From: Cichorium intybus | Lineage: Eukaryota; Streptophyta; Magnoliopsida; Asterales; Asteraceae | Direction: 5' to 3' | Length of the DNA: 64,000 bases | NCBI GenBank assembly: GCA_023525715.1 | Contig: CM042017.1 | Span: 78,561,169 to 78,625,168 of the forward strand | Notes under the pieces: generated by a model | Seen by the model: only the letters and a program-made list of their open reading frames with translations | What the model was told of the DNA's origin: nothing | Database searches by the model: none | In this document: piece after piece, positions 46,774 through 58,955 of the stretch | Layout: the number at the start of each line of letters is the position of its first letter | How positions within the stretch are numbered: position 1 is the first letter of the stretch | Program-made: the position numbers and the translations under genes

Positions 46774-47798
46774 GTGACTGTAGAGGATTTAATAGGATAT
46801 GAAGATGAGGTTGAGGTTGAAGGGAAGGGTAGGAATAAAGAAGAAGTTAAGGCTGAAGAAGGGAAAGATAAGAATAAGGAGGAGATTCAAGTTGAGATGG
46901 AAACTCAAATTAAGGAGGACAAGGAGGTCCAAGAGGAGGAGCAGCCAATGGTGGCTGGCATTAAACAAAGAAAGAAGGAAAAAAAGAAGCAAGAGGTGTC
47001 AACCAAGTCAACCGGGCCATCAATAAATCAACCTCTATGGGATGAGTTGAAAAATGCTCCTGAAGATACTAGGATTCTTCAGGAGATGTGTAAGACAAAT
47101 AAGGAAAGCAAAGCACCTACACCTGATACGGTGAGGTTGACAGTTAAAGCAAGTGAGGCATTGTTGGGGACACTGCCCAAGAAAGAAAGGGACCCCGGTT
47201 CACCGCTGATTACTGTCACGGTAGGGGATGTTCTCATCAGGAACACGTTATTGGATTTGGGAGCAAGTGTTAAGGTGTTGCCAGGGTACCTGTATGACAA
47301 GTACAAGAATGAGGAATTAGAGCCTGCTAAGACAGTATTACCACTGGCCGATCAGTCAACTAAGGTCTCACGAGGTAAGTTAACCAACATGATAGTCAAG
47401 GTTGGTGACTTCTTTTATCCCGTCGACTTCCTGGTGATGGAATATGAGAGCTTGGAGATTTGGATATCTCTTTTGGAACAAGGAAACGTAGGCTGAACAT
47501 GTTCGGATGTCCGATATCATTTCCACCAGGGCATAATGATAAGTACCTAAACAACAACCCACTCATGGCACTGGGAATAAAGGACAAAGGAAATCAATGG
47601 ACACGATCAGGTGAAGGGGGGAAAGAAGAAATTTTATGGGAGGCAAAGCAACATCCGTTGTTGACCATTGACAAGGTGCAGCTGCTCGACATGATGGAAT
47701 TGATGGAGTTAAAGCACCAACAATACGAGAAAGACACACGGTGCAGGGAGGCAAAGGTCTTCCAGCTCATGGATGCACAGCAGCAATGGATTAGCTAA
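46774..47798 (+). pseudogene. Gypsy aspartic protease region, frameshifted and internally deleted (unit A)
   Basis: A Glu/Lys-rich linker (residues 10-70 of the frame at 46,774) leads to a retropepsin domain: VTVGDVLIRNTLLDLGASVK, VLPGYLYDKYK, LPLADQSTKVSRGKLTNMIV, then VGDFFYPVDFLVMEYES. The active-site triad appears as DLGAS, as is usual in this Gypsy group. After YES the family continues with an ILGRPFLATA segment; here that segment is missing and a frame change at about 47,460 leads to MDISFGTRKRRLNMF, the expected block after it. A further 100 codons (to 47,798) are open with no recognised domain. RT, RNase H and integrase are absent. The protease is therefore dead. Confidence 0.78.
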
Positions 47799-48647
47799 GT
47801 AAGTGATCGAATGACGCAGCTCACGACGATGATCTATAATGTTGCACCAGATAAAGAAAATGATTCCTCAAGAAGAATGGGAGGAATAGGAGGAGTTCGT
47901 CTGGCTGAAGACGTTAAACTTAGCGCTTGTTTTGAGGCAACCCATCCCTTATAGGTTAGGTATAGTGTTTCTTAGGAGTAATTAGGAAAATATTGTCATC
48001 ATCATCATAGGTATAATTGGTCTAAGGCAAGTGTGGGGTCACACAAAGGACTTTGGGAGTTATGAATGCCGTGACGCGGTACGGAGTTTTGCGCGACGCG
48101 GGATCACAATGCAACCCGATGCGTAGGGGTTGGGTTGGAGACACGCACGCCGTGGTTCGCTCCTAGGCGCGACACGGAATTCGATCGGTCGGTTTTCTCT
48201 TTAAAATGTACGTCTCTGCTCATTTGTAACCATGTCGCGCTACAGAGCTCCGATCAACCAAGATTTTTCTCGTGTTTTTCTCGTGTGTTTGATTGCTACG
48301 ATCGAGGTACGTTATTCTAACTCTTTTGCACTAGTTATTACAAGCATTTAGGCAGCAAAATTGGATGATTTCTTCAAAAACTAGAAAAACTTAGAAATCG
48401 ACAATGCTGGCTCGTAGGGTGTTTTGTTCGCAAAATAATCACCCTAGAGGGGCTAGTCGGTGCTTAGGCTACCTTGTAGTGGTGTTGGATCGTGTTAACA
48501 AGCGAGAAATCTAGGATTTGGGGTTTGGACTCGTAACAATCACCCGACGCGCCGCGCCCTGGTTCATGGGCCGCGCCGCGGCTCGATGGGGAAGAAAAGG
48601 ACTTAAATTGCAAAAAAAAAAAATTCGTGTGTGGCTTTGTTGTGCAG
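47799..48647 (+). other. Gypsy spacer with conserved noncoding motifs
   Basis: CTGAAGACGTTAAACTTAGC and GAGGCAACCCATCCC near 47,908-47,950, then GCAAGTGTGGGGTC near 48,030, resemble the noncoding stretch after the last pol/gag frame of Athila-type elements. GC-rich blocks with CGCGACGCG and CCGCGCCGCGG occur at 48,070-48,175 and 48,543-48,590. No gene is seen. TTGTGCAG directly before the ATG at 48,648 looks like a splice acceptor. Confidence 0.5.
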
Positions 48648-49450
48648 ATGGCTTTCAGGCATGACCATCCATTTCTCCAGTTTCCGGATATTCTAGAGAG
48701 CTCACTCGAGTACAGTCAGCGGAGGGATGCATTGATCACTCGTCGGGTTCTCGAGGCGACTATTTTGGACCGGGATATTCTTACACAGGCCGGGTTGTAG
48801 GGCGAGTTGGATCCATTTATTCATCGCACCTGGTATGCTGGGGAGTTTACATTCACGTGCCACGGCTGGGATAGGCTGATGGCCAATACGGATGATACGG
48901 TCTACATGGAGCTTCTTCTGGAGTTCCTGTCCACAATTCACTATGCACCAGCCTCACGAGAGGCACAATCCAGGCTGATCAGTTTTAGATTGGGGGGAGT
49001 GAGCCGAGAGTGCAGCCTCTGGGAGTTTGGGAGACGCACAGAGATATATACGGAGGAGGAGCTCCAGAGTCGGCACTTTACGCCTTTTCTTCGGGCGTGT
49101 ATTCAGGGGTAGCCCGAGCGGGATGCCAACACGGTGATTTGGGCTACGATGTCCAATATTCAGTTTGAGGCGGGGTCGGCCAGGGAGAGCCAGCTCCGCA
49201 ATCCGCTTCACCGCCTCATGCTCCGCATTATCTCCACTTCTGTTATGCAGAAGCAAGGAGGTGAGAAGGTGTCTGGCGAGCACATAACATTTATGTGGGC
49301 ACTCCTCGATCCCACCAGATTTCTGCATCTGCCCTATGCCTTGGCGATCTCTTTGTCCACCCGAACTGCGGGTGTCTCAGGTAGCAGTCCCATGGCCGGC
49401 GGGCATTACATTACTCGTTTGGCCCGATCCTACGGCTTGCTCACTGCCGG
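48648..49450 (+). pseudogene. ATHILA ORF-1-like protein, truncated at the duplication junction
   Basis: One frame from ATG 48,648 with two in-frame stops (TAG after TQAGL at about 48,798; TAG after ACIQG at 49,110). Conserved pieces: WYAGEFTFTCHGWDRLM, YMELLLEFLSTIHYAP, ISFRLGGVSRECSLWEFGRR, TEEELQSRHFTPFL, LRNPLHRLMLRIISTSV, HITFMWALLDPTRFLHLPYA, GHYITRLARSYGLLT. These fit the plant ATHILA ORF-1 family (PF03078), whose role is not settled. Sequence switches to CACTA transposase DNA at 49,451, so the C terminus is missing and replaced. Confidence 0.7.
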
Positions 49451-50227
49451 CAAAACCGTAGAGTTTTGTGTTGTGCGGTGTGCATCACGACTAAGTACCA
49501 CATACCTAACACCATTGACTATGCAAGAGGTGTAAATAGAGACTTTTACGTTTGCACCTATTGAAAGAGCCGATAACTCTATGTGAAACTCTGGGGACTT
49601 TTGTTTTTGCATCTGATAGACCTATCAAATATAAATTTTTGTGTGTTATGTTTGATTTGTTAATGGAAATACAACATACATAATTGTTATTTTTTATTAT
49701 GTATTCATGCACTTCATCGTAGTTCTCGAGCACGAACCATTCTAGCTTCTTTTTTCTGTCACCTCAAGATTATTTAACTGCATTGCACTTGTCGACAGAC
49801 ATTTAAATTCAAACATCCAAAACTTTGTTTTTTGTATGGCCACATCCTCACTCCTTTCAGGATGCTTGAATCGATTCTGGTCATCGTTAATTAAGGTACA
49901 TTGAACAAAATGTTAAAGCTTCTTCAGCAACATAAACCTTTGCCATACAACCTTCCGGCCTCGCCTTAAATCTCACATAGTTTTTTAGTTTTTTCAAATA
50001 CCTTTCAATCGGATACATCCATATATAATGTACCGGGCCTCCACAAATCGCTTCATCAGGTAAATGTAAAACTAAATGAACCATTTTGTCAAAAGAATGT
50101 CGGGGATAGATCATTTCTAATTTGCATAAGATTTTTATAATAGCATCCTTTGCCTCCCTCATATCCTTCACCATCAATGTTCTGGAGCAAATTTTCTTAA
50201 AAACATGCAAATATCTACCATTGATGT
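49451..50227 (-). pseudogene. CACTA transposase C-terminal part, unit B
   Basis: Copy of 31,382-32,158. Here the frame is longer (50,210-49,887, 107 aa): KKICSRTLMV, then LCKLEMIYPRHSFDKMVHLV, PDEAICGGPVHYIW and MYPIERYLKKLKNYVRFK, because the CGA codon (Arg after IYP) is intact where unit A has TGA. The DUF4216 portion is cut at 49,451 by the junction, so the last residues of the reading frame come from the Athila-like element. Confidence 0.75.
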
Positions 50228-51276
50228 TGTGAGAACCCGTAAACTTTTATCAAGTAAGTCGTATTATAATCTATGTAATACTTAGTTGCTATATTTTGAT
50301 TTTTATAGTACAATGTTGTAAACAAGGATATTTTGGTCTTTTGACCATGTGAGTGACTTTTATGTAATAATATTATGTTATAGTGGCAATATTGTAAGAA
50401 GTAAAACCTTAAATGAAATATTAGGAATTTTGGGTAAATTGTGAATAAATGGGAACTAGAAGGGGCAAAGGGTCATTTAGTAAAGTGAGAAGCTATATAT
50501 GGGAGGAGCATTCCATTCCTCCTCATTATATACGTGAACAACTTCAGGAGGAAGAAAGAGTGAAAAAATTCTTGAAGGTTATGAAGGATTGAAGCAGGAA
50601 ATCGAAGAATCAAGCTTGGAATCGAGATTCCCAAGCCATTTAAGGTTAGAATTTCGTCTTTTTAAGTTAGTTAACCCATTTTGAGTTGTGTTGAGTGGCT
50701 GAAAACGAAATTCAAGGGAGTGAAGTTTGTTTTAAGGTTCTAACCTCTAAATCGTGTTCTAATCATCAAAGGAACTCAACTCAACCATTAGAAGTGATTT
50801 GAAATCCAGTTTTTTGATAATTGAGCTCATGAACCCTAGAATTGGGTTTATGTAGATTGGTATGATTCTAATGTTTATTCATGTGTAAGGGTTATATAGG
50901 AAGTTTAGAAATGTTCTTAATAGCATGTTTGAGTTGTCATTTGATTCGGATTTGGGCTGGAACCAAACAGATCAAGGATCAAAGGTTGTGCAGAAAAGAG
51001 GGAACTAGGTCTGTAGCGTCACACGACCCGTGTGATGCTACACGACCAGTGTGTACCCAGGTGATAAAGCATAGAAGATTTTTGGGAGAACTAGAAGACA
51101 TAGTTAGTGGGACCTAAATATATTATGTTGGTATGTTTAAACTTCGTAATGTATCTTAGTTGTATTACCCCAAACAGTGTTTTGAATTATATAATGGTTT
51201 TTGTTAAACCTCATTTTGTAATGTAAACTTTGTAATATTGGTTACAAACTTTTGTTTTGAGAATTAGGGTGTTACA
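50228..51276 (+). repeat. Solo LTR in the CACTA transposase, unit B
   Basis: Copy of 32,159-33,207 with the same GATGT/GATAT flanks and two or so substitutions. Confidence 0.8.
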
Positions 51277-51689
51277 GATATATATTCATTTTTGTGCAAA
51301 AACCCCTTGACTCCAACCGGTATGAAACTTTGTATAAAAATATGATTGTCATGAGATGTCAACCCAGTAATGTTATTATAATTATCATTCAGCTTCTTGC
51401 TAATGTTTGATCCAAATCCATTCGAAAGTTTAATGCCTTTTATAAACTGACAAAAGGTTTTTGATCAGAGTCCTTGAAGGATTATTTTGCATGGGGTATA
51501 AGTTATTTGGTACCTTTTTTCGTGTCCAATATTGTTTCTGAACGTTTAGATTCTACAAGTCTATCATTGCATTTCATGTGTCTTTGGACCTGTCGTTCTT
51601 CAGATGAGTACCCAACAAGCTGTCATACATTTTTCTCGATGTGCATAACATCCAAGTTATGCTTCAGCTAAAGAGAAGACCATTACTTG
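51277..51689 (-). pseudogene. CACTA transposase catalytic-domain end, unit B
   Basis: Copy of 33,208-33,620, including the frameshift after KHNLDVMHIEKN. One substitution lies inside that motif's DNA (51,639, CGATG for CAATG; synonymous on the minus strand). Confidence 0.75.
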
Positions 51690-51751
51690 AGTTCGAAAAA
51701 TATGCTTCGCGTTGTCTAGTTTAACTCAGCATTCATTCGTTTTCTCTTGTT

Positions 51752-53966
51752 AACTCCACAACTATTTTATTGATTAGATGAAAAAAAGAAAACAGTTACA
51801 CTTACTATTTTCTCCGCCACTTACTATTTTCATCAATGGAAGCTCTATAGCAATCTTCTTGCAATGGAACTCCATGAATGGTTTGTTTGCCCATTGCAAT
51901 ATGAATGGTACCACGTGCCACAACATTCGTAGTAGTAAGGGTACACAGTCTACAATTTATTGCCTACAAATATCCATGGCAAAAAAAACAATCCAATTTA
52001 ACATCATAAACTTTAACTCATGAAATATGCATAGAAAACAATAAAAACGTTTAACATCATACCTGTGGGATTTTTGAGGACTCTGTGGGAGATGTCTTCT
52101 CAATATTTGGAGTATGAAATCCAATAATTTTTTTACTTTTATTCATTATAACCTAGAAAACAAAAAAAAAGGAAATTGCCACACAATGGTTATAATTTAA
52201 AAAAAAGTGAAATTGCCATTTACTTACAGGTGTTGCAACATGATTTTGAATTTCTTTAGGGGGAGTTCTTCTTTGTCCCACCATTAATCTCCACAGAAGG
52301 GGACTGCAAATTGCCATTTACAATAACAAGGTAAATTGCCACAACATGGTTATAATTTAAAAAGAATGAAATTGCCATTTACTTACGGGAATTAGAACAT
52401 TATTTTGACTTTCTTTTGCAGAGGTCTTCTTTGACCCACTATTAATCTCTACAGAAGGGGACTGCAAATTGTAATGAGAATAAGCAATTTAGGTATTAAT
52501 TTTTGCAAATTGTAATAGTTTAATAAAAAACAATATGACCTTTTGTGTTAACCCCATTCCATGGGATGTAAGATGAGCTAATACTTGCTCAAGTTTCTCT
52601 TTTTAGGATGCCATCTCGGTGGTGAGCTCCAAAACTTGTTTATCTTTTTTCTGAAGCTCATGTTCGAGTTCTGCGATCCGCTCCTTTGATGACCCTTTAG
52701 AGCGCGAAACATTCCAGAACCTCCTGGGTGTCACTCCACTGCCAACACCCTTTACTTATCCTTTAGCCTTACCTAACACCAGTATGAGGGCATCCGTGCA
52801 AGGATCAAGGGTCACTTCTCCATTTTGTGTCTTTTGTTCACTATCAATCTTTACAATATAATGGCAAATTAACTCCACAATTATTTTATTTATTAAATGA
52901 CAAAAAGAAAACAGTCACACTTACTATTTTCTCCGCCACTTGTTTCACATTTTCGTTAATGATATCTCTATTACTGTCTTCTCTTGCTTTCCTCCACATT
53001 AAAGAACGTGTATGATCTACATTAGGAGCACTTACCTCCTTTTTTACCTTGTAAACAGAGCCAGAAATATTTACATCAAAAATTGTGATCAAAAAATATT
53101 TTGTAAAGTATATATAGTACATATCAATTTATCTTTTAAGGTTGTATATCCTCCTCGTCCCAACCGATGCTGATAGGGAGACTTGCCACATACACACTTT
53201 CCTAACTTTGATACTTCCTTCAAAAACAAATTCAAATCGATATCAAAATATATTTACTATAATGTTAACAAATAATAAATAAAACATTGAATTCATCTGA
53301 TTGTGTATATGACACAAATTTGTCCCATTCCTCTTGCTTTATAAAAGTTCGATATTGCGTAGGTATTTTACCAAGTTTTGCTACCTTTCTTCTGAAATCT
53401 CGAAGGAGGGTACCAAGCATAACCATTACCCGCCTTTTTCCTACAATCGTCAATTTCATAAAATCTCTGCGATAAATATTGAAATTTTAGTTAGTCATAT
53501 AGAATGGAAATGCAACTTATAGTAATAAGTACACATAAGGTTTACCGTAATTTTCTCTCATAGTATATCACGGTCTTCTTTGTTGACCGTCTTCCATGAA
53601 AGACAACTCAACCTAATGTTTTCCTTAACCATATGTCCTAAAAAAACTAGGAAATTCGGTTTTGTAATCACCGGTTAACCTCCCCAAATCATTATAGGTT
53701 AATACATGTCTTCTTCCTCCAGTATTTACAAAGTTTGTTCAGAGCTTTGATAACCTGGTCAGCCCTGTTGTGTTATTTGTTTTCATGGTAGCTATTGCAT
53801 CGCTTGCTTGTGGAGTATGTTGATCTAAATTGGCGTCGACATCAGAGTCGGATCCAGTTGAACTGTTGTAATGCTCATCCGTTTCTCTTTCCATGTCTTG
53901 GTCAATCATATGCTTGGTTTCATAGTCCTCCACATTGTTTTCAACGATAGCTGAAACATTCATCAT
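51752..53966 (-). pseudogene. TNPA-like exon set, unit B
   Basis: Copy of 33,683-35,900, with the same duplicated exon (about 52,173-52,471) and the same core IKQEEWDKFVSYTQSDEF. It differs by a shorter A run near 52,159 and a handful of substitutions. Confidence 0.6.
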
Positions 53967-54273
53967 TGTTGTGCTTGGCGAAGGATATACTCTGTGCAGA
54001 CTGGTGCTTGGTGAAGGAGATACTCAGTGCAGCTGGTGATCGATAAAGGAGATACTCGGCTATCTTAAATATCGTATTACAGATTTCAAAAATTACGAAT
54101 ATCATAGTTACCTGCTTTCGTAATGGTGGGATCCGTATAAAAATTTTTGGTGAATATTCACGGTGATTATGCATTGAAAATTTCATAATTACCCGCCTAG
54201 TTATTCAATCCGGCCATCTAATCGTGGAAGTTTGTTATTGAATATTTAGAAAAATTTAGATAAAAATATATAT

Positions 54274-55439
54274 TGTTAGTCCCATTACAACCCTTTATAA
54301 TGGACCATAACCCATCACTACCCTTTAAAATGCACCATGACCTATCACAACCCTTCTTGGTTGACCATAACCCATCACAACCCATTCCAATGGAACATAA
54401 ACTATCACCACCCTTTCAAGTGAACCATAACCCATCACAACCTTTTATAATGGACAATAATGACAACGCCTAGTAATATCAAGTATTTTAGTCGTTGTTG
54501 AGCCCTATTCTTGGTGATTTTATATCATATATGCTATGGTATTCTCACTTTTTGTGCGAGTGCTTGTTTGCAAAGAAAATTCATAAATAGGGGTTAAATG
54601 CGTACAAAATGAAAGAAGTTTAGAGATAAAGACAAAAACAGTCGCCTGAACACGCGCGCCGCGAATATGCATGTGGGCGCACTGCGCTGAGTCAACGATG
54701 AGGCGGTGGAAGAAATTCAAATGACGAAAAAACAGGGATAAGGCACTACGCGTGCCGTGGTTTTGAGCTATGCGTGACGCGAGTCTTAATTTTCCACAAC
54801 TATAAATAGAGGCCATTAGGTCGAAATCAGCAGGCAAGGAACGACCCATAAGGTGGACTTAAGGCTTCTTTGACTCCAAGTTTCGGATTTCAACAACCAT
54901 TCGTGGTATTTTATGTTTCTTCATTTAATTTCAATATTAGTTTAGTTGTTTTAGTTATTAGCTTGGTGTTTTTGGGTGTGACAACCATTAGCATTAGGTT
55001 AAAGTTTCTGAATTTCGTTTGTTACTGTTTTGAACCTTCTGGATTGGTGTTTAATAGAGTTAATCATTCAGTTCATGTTGGTTTGCTTATTTTACCTTAT
55101 TTTATGCTTTATTGCTTTGGATGTGTTTGGATTGTTCTTGTTGTTTCTGGATTTGGATCATACTTTCTGATTTCAGTAAATAACTTTAGTTTAGAAATTG
55201 ATTTGGTTTAGTTTGGTTAATGTTAGATTTAGTTTTTAGCAATTGTTTGGATTTTGGATTTTTGGACTGTTTTTGGGAAAGTAGAAGATTAGTCTCTCTG
55301 GCTGTAGCATGACACTACAGTTGGTAATCTATCGCCTATCTTGACCACGAAACTCCTGTGGATCGACCATGACTTCCACTGTGATAGTGAGAGTGATGTT
55401 TTTATTATTTTTGACCGCACGATGACTGCTGCGATGTCA
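54274..55439 (+). repeat. Probable 5' LTR of the Athila-like element, unit B
   Basis: Copy of 36,208-37,373, including the 30-bp repeats and TATA box. The primer site follows at 55,444-55,462. Confidence 0.5.
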
Positions 55440-55586
55440 AATTTTGGCGCTGTTGCCGGGGAGTTGTGAGCTTAAAAGTAGGTGATCTGTAGGGAGTTGT
55501 TTTCTGAATTTTAGTTTTAGGTTTTGAGATTTGAGTTTGGTTAGTATTTTTTTGCTTTGGTTTTGATGGGTGTGTTGCACTAGTGC

Positions 55587-56001
55587 ATGCGTACCCGTCG
55601 GGGTGGGCAGTTATCACCCTTTCTTTTTGACTCAGAGATCGAACGAACCGCATGCAAGAACCATGTGCCTAGGCGCTTAGATAAGATGACTCCTAGTAGT
55701 GTTAGTATAGAGGATGTTACCCATGAACCCTTGGGTGAGGTAACAGGGGGAATTCCATTTATACCCCTAATGTCAGAATTTCATTTTGGTAGAACGAGTG
55801 CTACTGGTGGTGCGGTTTCAGCCCCCGCATCGATACCATCATGCACTCCGCCTTCAGATCCACCATTACCACAACAAACCACCAACCCTTTTTCAGCTGC
55901 TATGGCTTGGGGAGCGCCGACCCGAGATGGCAACCTACCGTCTAGATAGCACACCACCATTTCTCAACCGCAACAATCACAACCATTACAACCACCATAC
56001 C
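55587..56001 (+). pseudogene. N-terminal gag region of the Athila-like element, unit B
   Basis: Copy of 37,521-37,935 with one amino-acid difference noticed (Leu for Pro in FIPLMSEF). Interrupted by Copia at 56,002 after the ATACC target site (55,997-56,001). Confidence 0.5.
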
Positions 56002-56767
56002 TGTTGGATTAGGTGTCTAAGCCATGACTTATAATTTGTATTTATCTTGTTAATTGAAGCAAAGTCCATTTGGGTTGCCCTCACAGCTGGAGGATTGATG
56101 TAGAGTTCAGTAGAGAGAAAGGTTGATTTATTAATTGTTTAATAAATCAATAGAAATAAATAAATAGTTTATTAATATATTTAAGTGTTAATATATTAAT
56201 TAGAAACTATAATAATTAATTAGAAATTAATCTAGAATTAATTGGATTTAATTTAGTGATTAATTTAATTAATTAAAAGTGTAGGGACTGGTTTGTATTT
56301 ATTCAATAGTTGAATAACTGACTGGCCAGTGGACAGGGGCCAAAGTTGGTGCCAACATGGAGGGAACCTCCATAAGTAGCAAAACCCAAATTAGGGTTTA
56401 GAGGCCTTGGTCCAAGTGGTCAACAGGCTTGCCCACTAAGGAGGCTCCTCTAGGGTTTTGACTGTAACCCTTGGAGGCTATAAAAGGAGCCTCCTGGAAC
56501 CCTAAAACTAGCGCCATTTTCTGTCTCTCTGTTACTCTATTGTTTTCTCCTCTTGTTACTTGGGTGTGACTCCATTTGAGGCAGGACAATTGTGCTGCTA
56601 GCTTCTGGTTCAAGAATTTCAAGGTTGGTTTTCTTGATTTGTTCTTTAGAAATAATTGTTGGCCTTTAGGTTTTTATTATATGTTCATTGTAGAAAAACA
56701 TAGATCTCTTTTAGGGTTGCATGTGAACTTAGGAATTTCTAATTCTTTGTTTGTGTAAAACCCTTCA
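56002..56767 (+). repeat. 5' LTR of Copia (unit B)
   Basis: 766 bp, same as 37,936-38,701 apart from one or two substitutions (for example TTGGTGCC for TTGGCGCC). TATA hairpin at 56,473-56,494; primer site at 56,769-56,780. Confidence 0.95.
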
Positions 56768-57998
56768 GTGGTATCAGAGCCAATTTGTTTTTCTTGTGAA
56801 TTTGATATAATTGTTATGCATGATGATGGGTGTTTTGAAAAAATTAGACCCACCATGAGGCCATTGTCGAAATTGGTGGCTAGGGTTTTGAAAACCCTAG
56901 CCTCCTCCCTTTCCTTTTTCGATTTCTAGTTTCCTTGGATAAGTAGGTTGTTATTTTTGGTAATTGTTGAATAATTAAATAACTGGAACCCCTTATCCAC
57001 TGCTTGCAATTTTCAAGATTTAGGGATAAGGATAGGAAATTAATTTGATTAATTTTGTGATGCCTGCCCTTGATTTAATTAATTTAATTAATAGTTTAAT
57101 TAAAAGATAAATTAAATCACTTAAAGGGTTTAAATTTAATTTTAAAATTATATGATAATTGCGAAAAATTAAAAGATTAAATCCTAAATATTTTAATAAG
57201 ATTAAAATACATCTTATACATAGTATAATTAAATGTTAATATTATTTGTATAAGATTAAATTGGCTAGTCTTACCGTTAGTAGGCATCATTCACAAAACT
57301 GTCCTATAAAGAGGGTATAAGGCGACTGCCTATAAAATGGTAGTCTAATGGGTGTCCACTCTCACCCGCCGCTCTCCTGGTCAGTCTAGTGTCGTTAGCC
57401 GAACAAGTTTGATATAACCACTTAAGCCTCTTAAAAGTATAATGCTATTATTGAAAGTACTAGAACAATTCATTAAAATCCCAATCTAGTTACTTTAGGA
57501 AAAATGTGAATGAGTTGCTAATCCATGAAGTTGCACCTTGCACTTTGTGAAAAATTGGTGGAGCGTGTATGGTTAACCGGCACACCAATAGGGATTCACA
57601 AAGAGTTGCAATGGGTTTCTCGATTTTACCATTATTGATGGAGAGTGTATGGTTAACCGGCACGTCAATTAGAGATGGTAATTGACTTCGAGAGTACCAA
57701 GCTAACTTGCATGGTTATTCACACCTGGTTTGTGATCCTCGGCATCCCAGTCACAAACAGTGGGGCACATCCGAGATTAAACATGCCATTGAATAATTCA
57801 ATGAATCTCAACAAATCTAGGAATTTCATAAGATGAAATTGATAAGTGTATTATCTACCTTAATGACCATTATGTTGTGATTACGACATCCCTCTTCGCA
57901 CCATAGTTGGGGTATTTTGGGTCCTAGCCTTAATAAATAATAAATTGGGTAATTATTTAAAAGGATTGATTAAACTAATAAATTCTGTTTTATTGTAG

Positions 57999-58955
57999 AT
58001 GTCTAAATCAAGTGTCTATTCTCCTCCCTCTCCTCTTTCACCCATTTCTGAGAGCCTCAGAATGCACCTGCCAAATATGGAAAGGCTGACTGGCCTGAAC
58101 TGTAAGGAATGGCTTCGCAATTGGAGACTGGTTCTCGTTATTGCTGGGAAGCTACATCTCATTGAGTATCCGATCCCGGTTCCACCGGAACAAGTCATCA
58201 TAAAAGGTCTTTATGATGAGCATGACTTCTTAGTTGATGAATCCAAAGAAATTTATGACCTCATGCTATTAACCATTGACCCCGAGTTCCGCAGGGATTT
58301 TGAATCCCTGGGGCTATATGAGTTAATACAATTGGTTGAGGAAAAGTTCCAAAAGCCAGTTGAAGAGGAACGAGCTGGGATCTTCAAAAGACTTGCAGAG
58401 TGCAAGCTAAAAGAAGGAAGTAGCATCGATTCGCATGTGCTCCAGATTGAAGCACACGTAGGAGAATTGTACAAACTTGGTTATTCCATGAGTCAGGATA
58501 TGAGTGTTAACATCCTACTCGCTTCGCTGACTAGTAAGTACGATCTGTTCATTCAGACGTATAGAAAGGAAGACCAGAGAAAGACTTTTATGGAAATGCA
58601 TCCACTGTTGACTTTATACGAGTCACTCTTGGACATGCATAGCTCCAATGACTCAGCTACGTCTGGATTGAGTCCAGTGAAGAGACGCAGCAAGAAACGA
58701 TCCAGATCGTCTGGACATGTCTCAAACTGGGAATCCATAGGATCGGATACAGTCACGGAAGGATTGGAAGATGCTCCAAGGTCAAAATCTCAGGTACATC
58801 TAAAAACCTCAAAACTCCTGATCCATAATTCCTTGATGCATAATGTGATACACATTTTGGTTTGTATGCAGGGAATCAGTAGGGTACGGGACTTTGGCGC
58901 ATATGAGCACATTTGGATTGGATTTCCATCTCATGCAGTTTTGAAGTTTAGTTAG
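57999..58955 (+). CDS. Copia-type gag polyprotein, 318 aa (unit B)
   Basis: Capsid protein of a non-autonomous Copia element, nearly identical to the unit A protein. Differences seen: H for Y in the segment QIEAHVGEL, Q for R in SMSQDMS and S for L in LLASLTSKYD. The last two match the minus-strand copy at 465-1358, so the unit A residues are probably the derived ones. The stop of unit A (TAG) is TAT here and the frame runs 17 codons further (YEHIWIGFPSHAVLKFS). The minus-strand copy has a different, earlier end, so the tail is not conserved. Confidence 0.82.
   Translation: MSKSSVYSPPSPLSPISESLRMHLPNMERLTGLNCKEWLRNWRLVLVIAGKLHLIEYPIPVPPEQVIIKGLYDEHDFLVDESKEIYDLMLLTIDPEFRRDFESLGLYELIQLVEEKFQKPVEEERAGIFKRLAECKLKEGSSIDSHVLQIEAHVGELYKLGYSMSQDMSVNILLASLTSKYDLFIQTYRKEDQRKTFMEMHPLLTLYESLLDMHSSNDSATSGLSPVKRRSKKRSRSSGHVSNWESIGSDTVTEGLEDAPRSKSQVHLKTSKLLIHNSLMHNVIHILVCMQGISRVRDFGAYEHIWIGFPSHAVLKFS

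Larger units (their letters stand above)
31382..49450. repeat. Tandem duplication unit A (18,069 bp)
   Basis: Matches 49,451 onward in direct orientation. The offset is 18,069, dropping to 18,066 after a 3-base poly-A length change near 34,090. It rises to 18,078 after a 12-base difference near 41,073 and to 18,089 after an 11-base difference near 42,527. Identity is about 99.7% by eye. The unit contains part of a CACTA transposase, a solo LTR, TNPA-like exons, an Athila-like Gypsy element and a nested Copia element. Confidence 0.95.
36208..49450 (+). mobile_element. Athila-like Gypsy element, pol-less, unit A copy
   Basis: A probable 5' LTR (36,208-37,373), a primer site TTGGCGCTGTTGCCGGGGA characteristic of the Athila/Tat group, a Q/P-rich gag interrupted by a Copia element, a protease remnant and an ATHILA ORF-1-like frame. 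No reverse transcriptase, RNase H or integrase is seen between them. The element is cut at 49,450 by the duplication junction; its natural 3' end should follow unit B outside the window. Confidence 0.7.
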
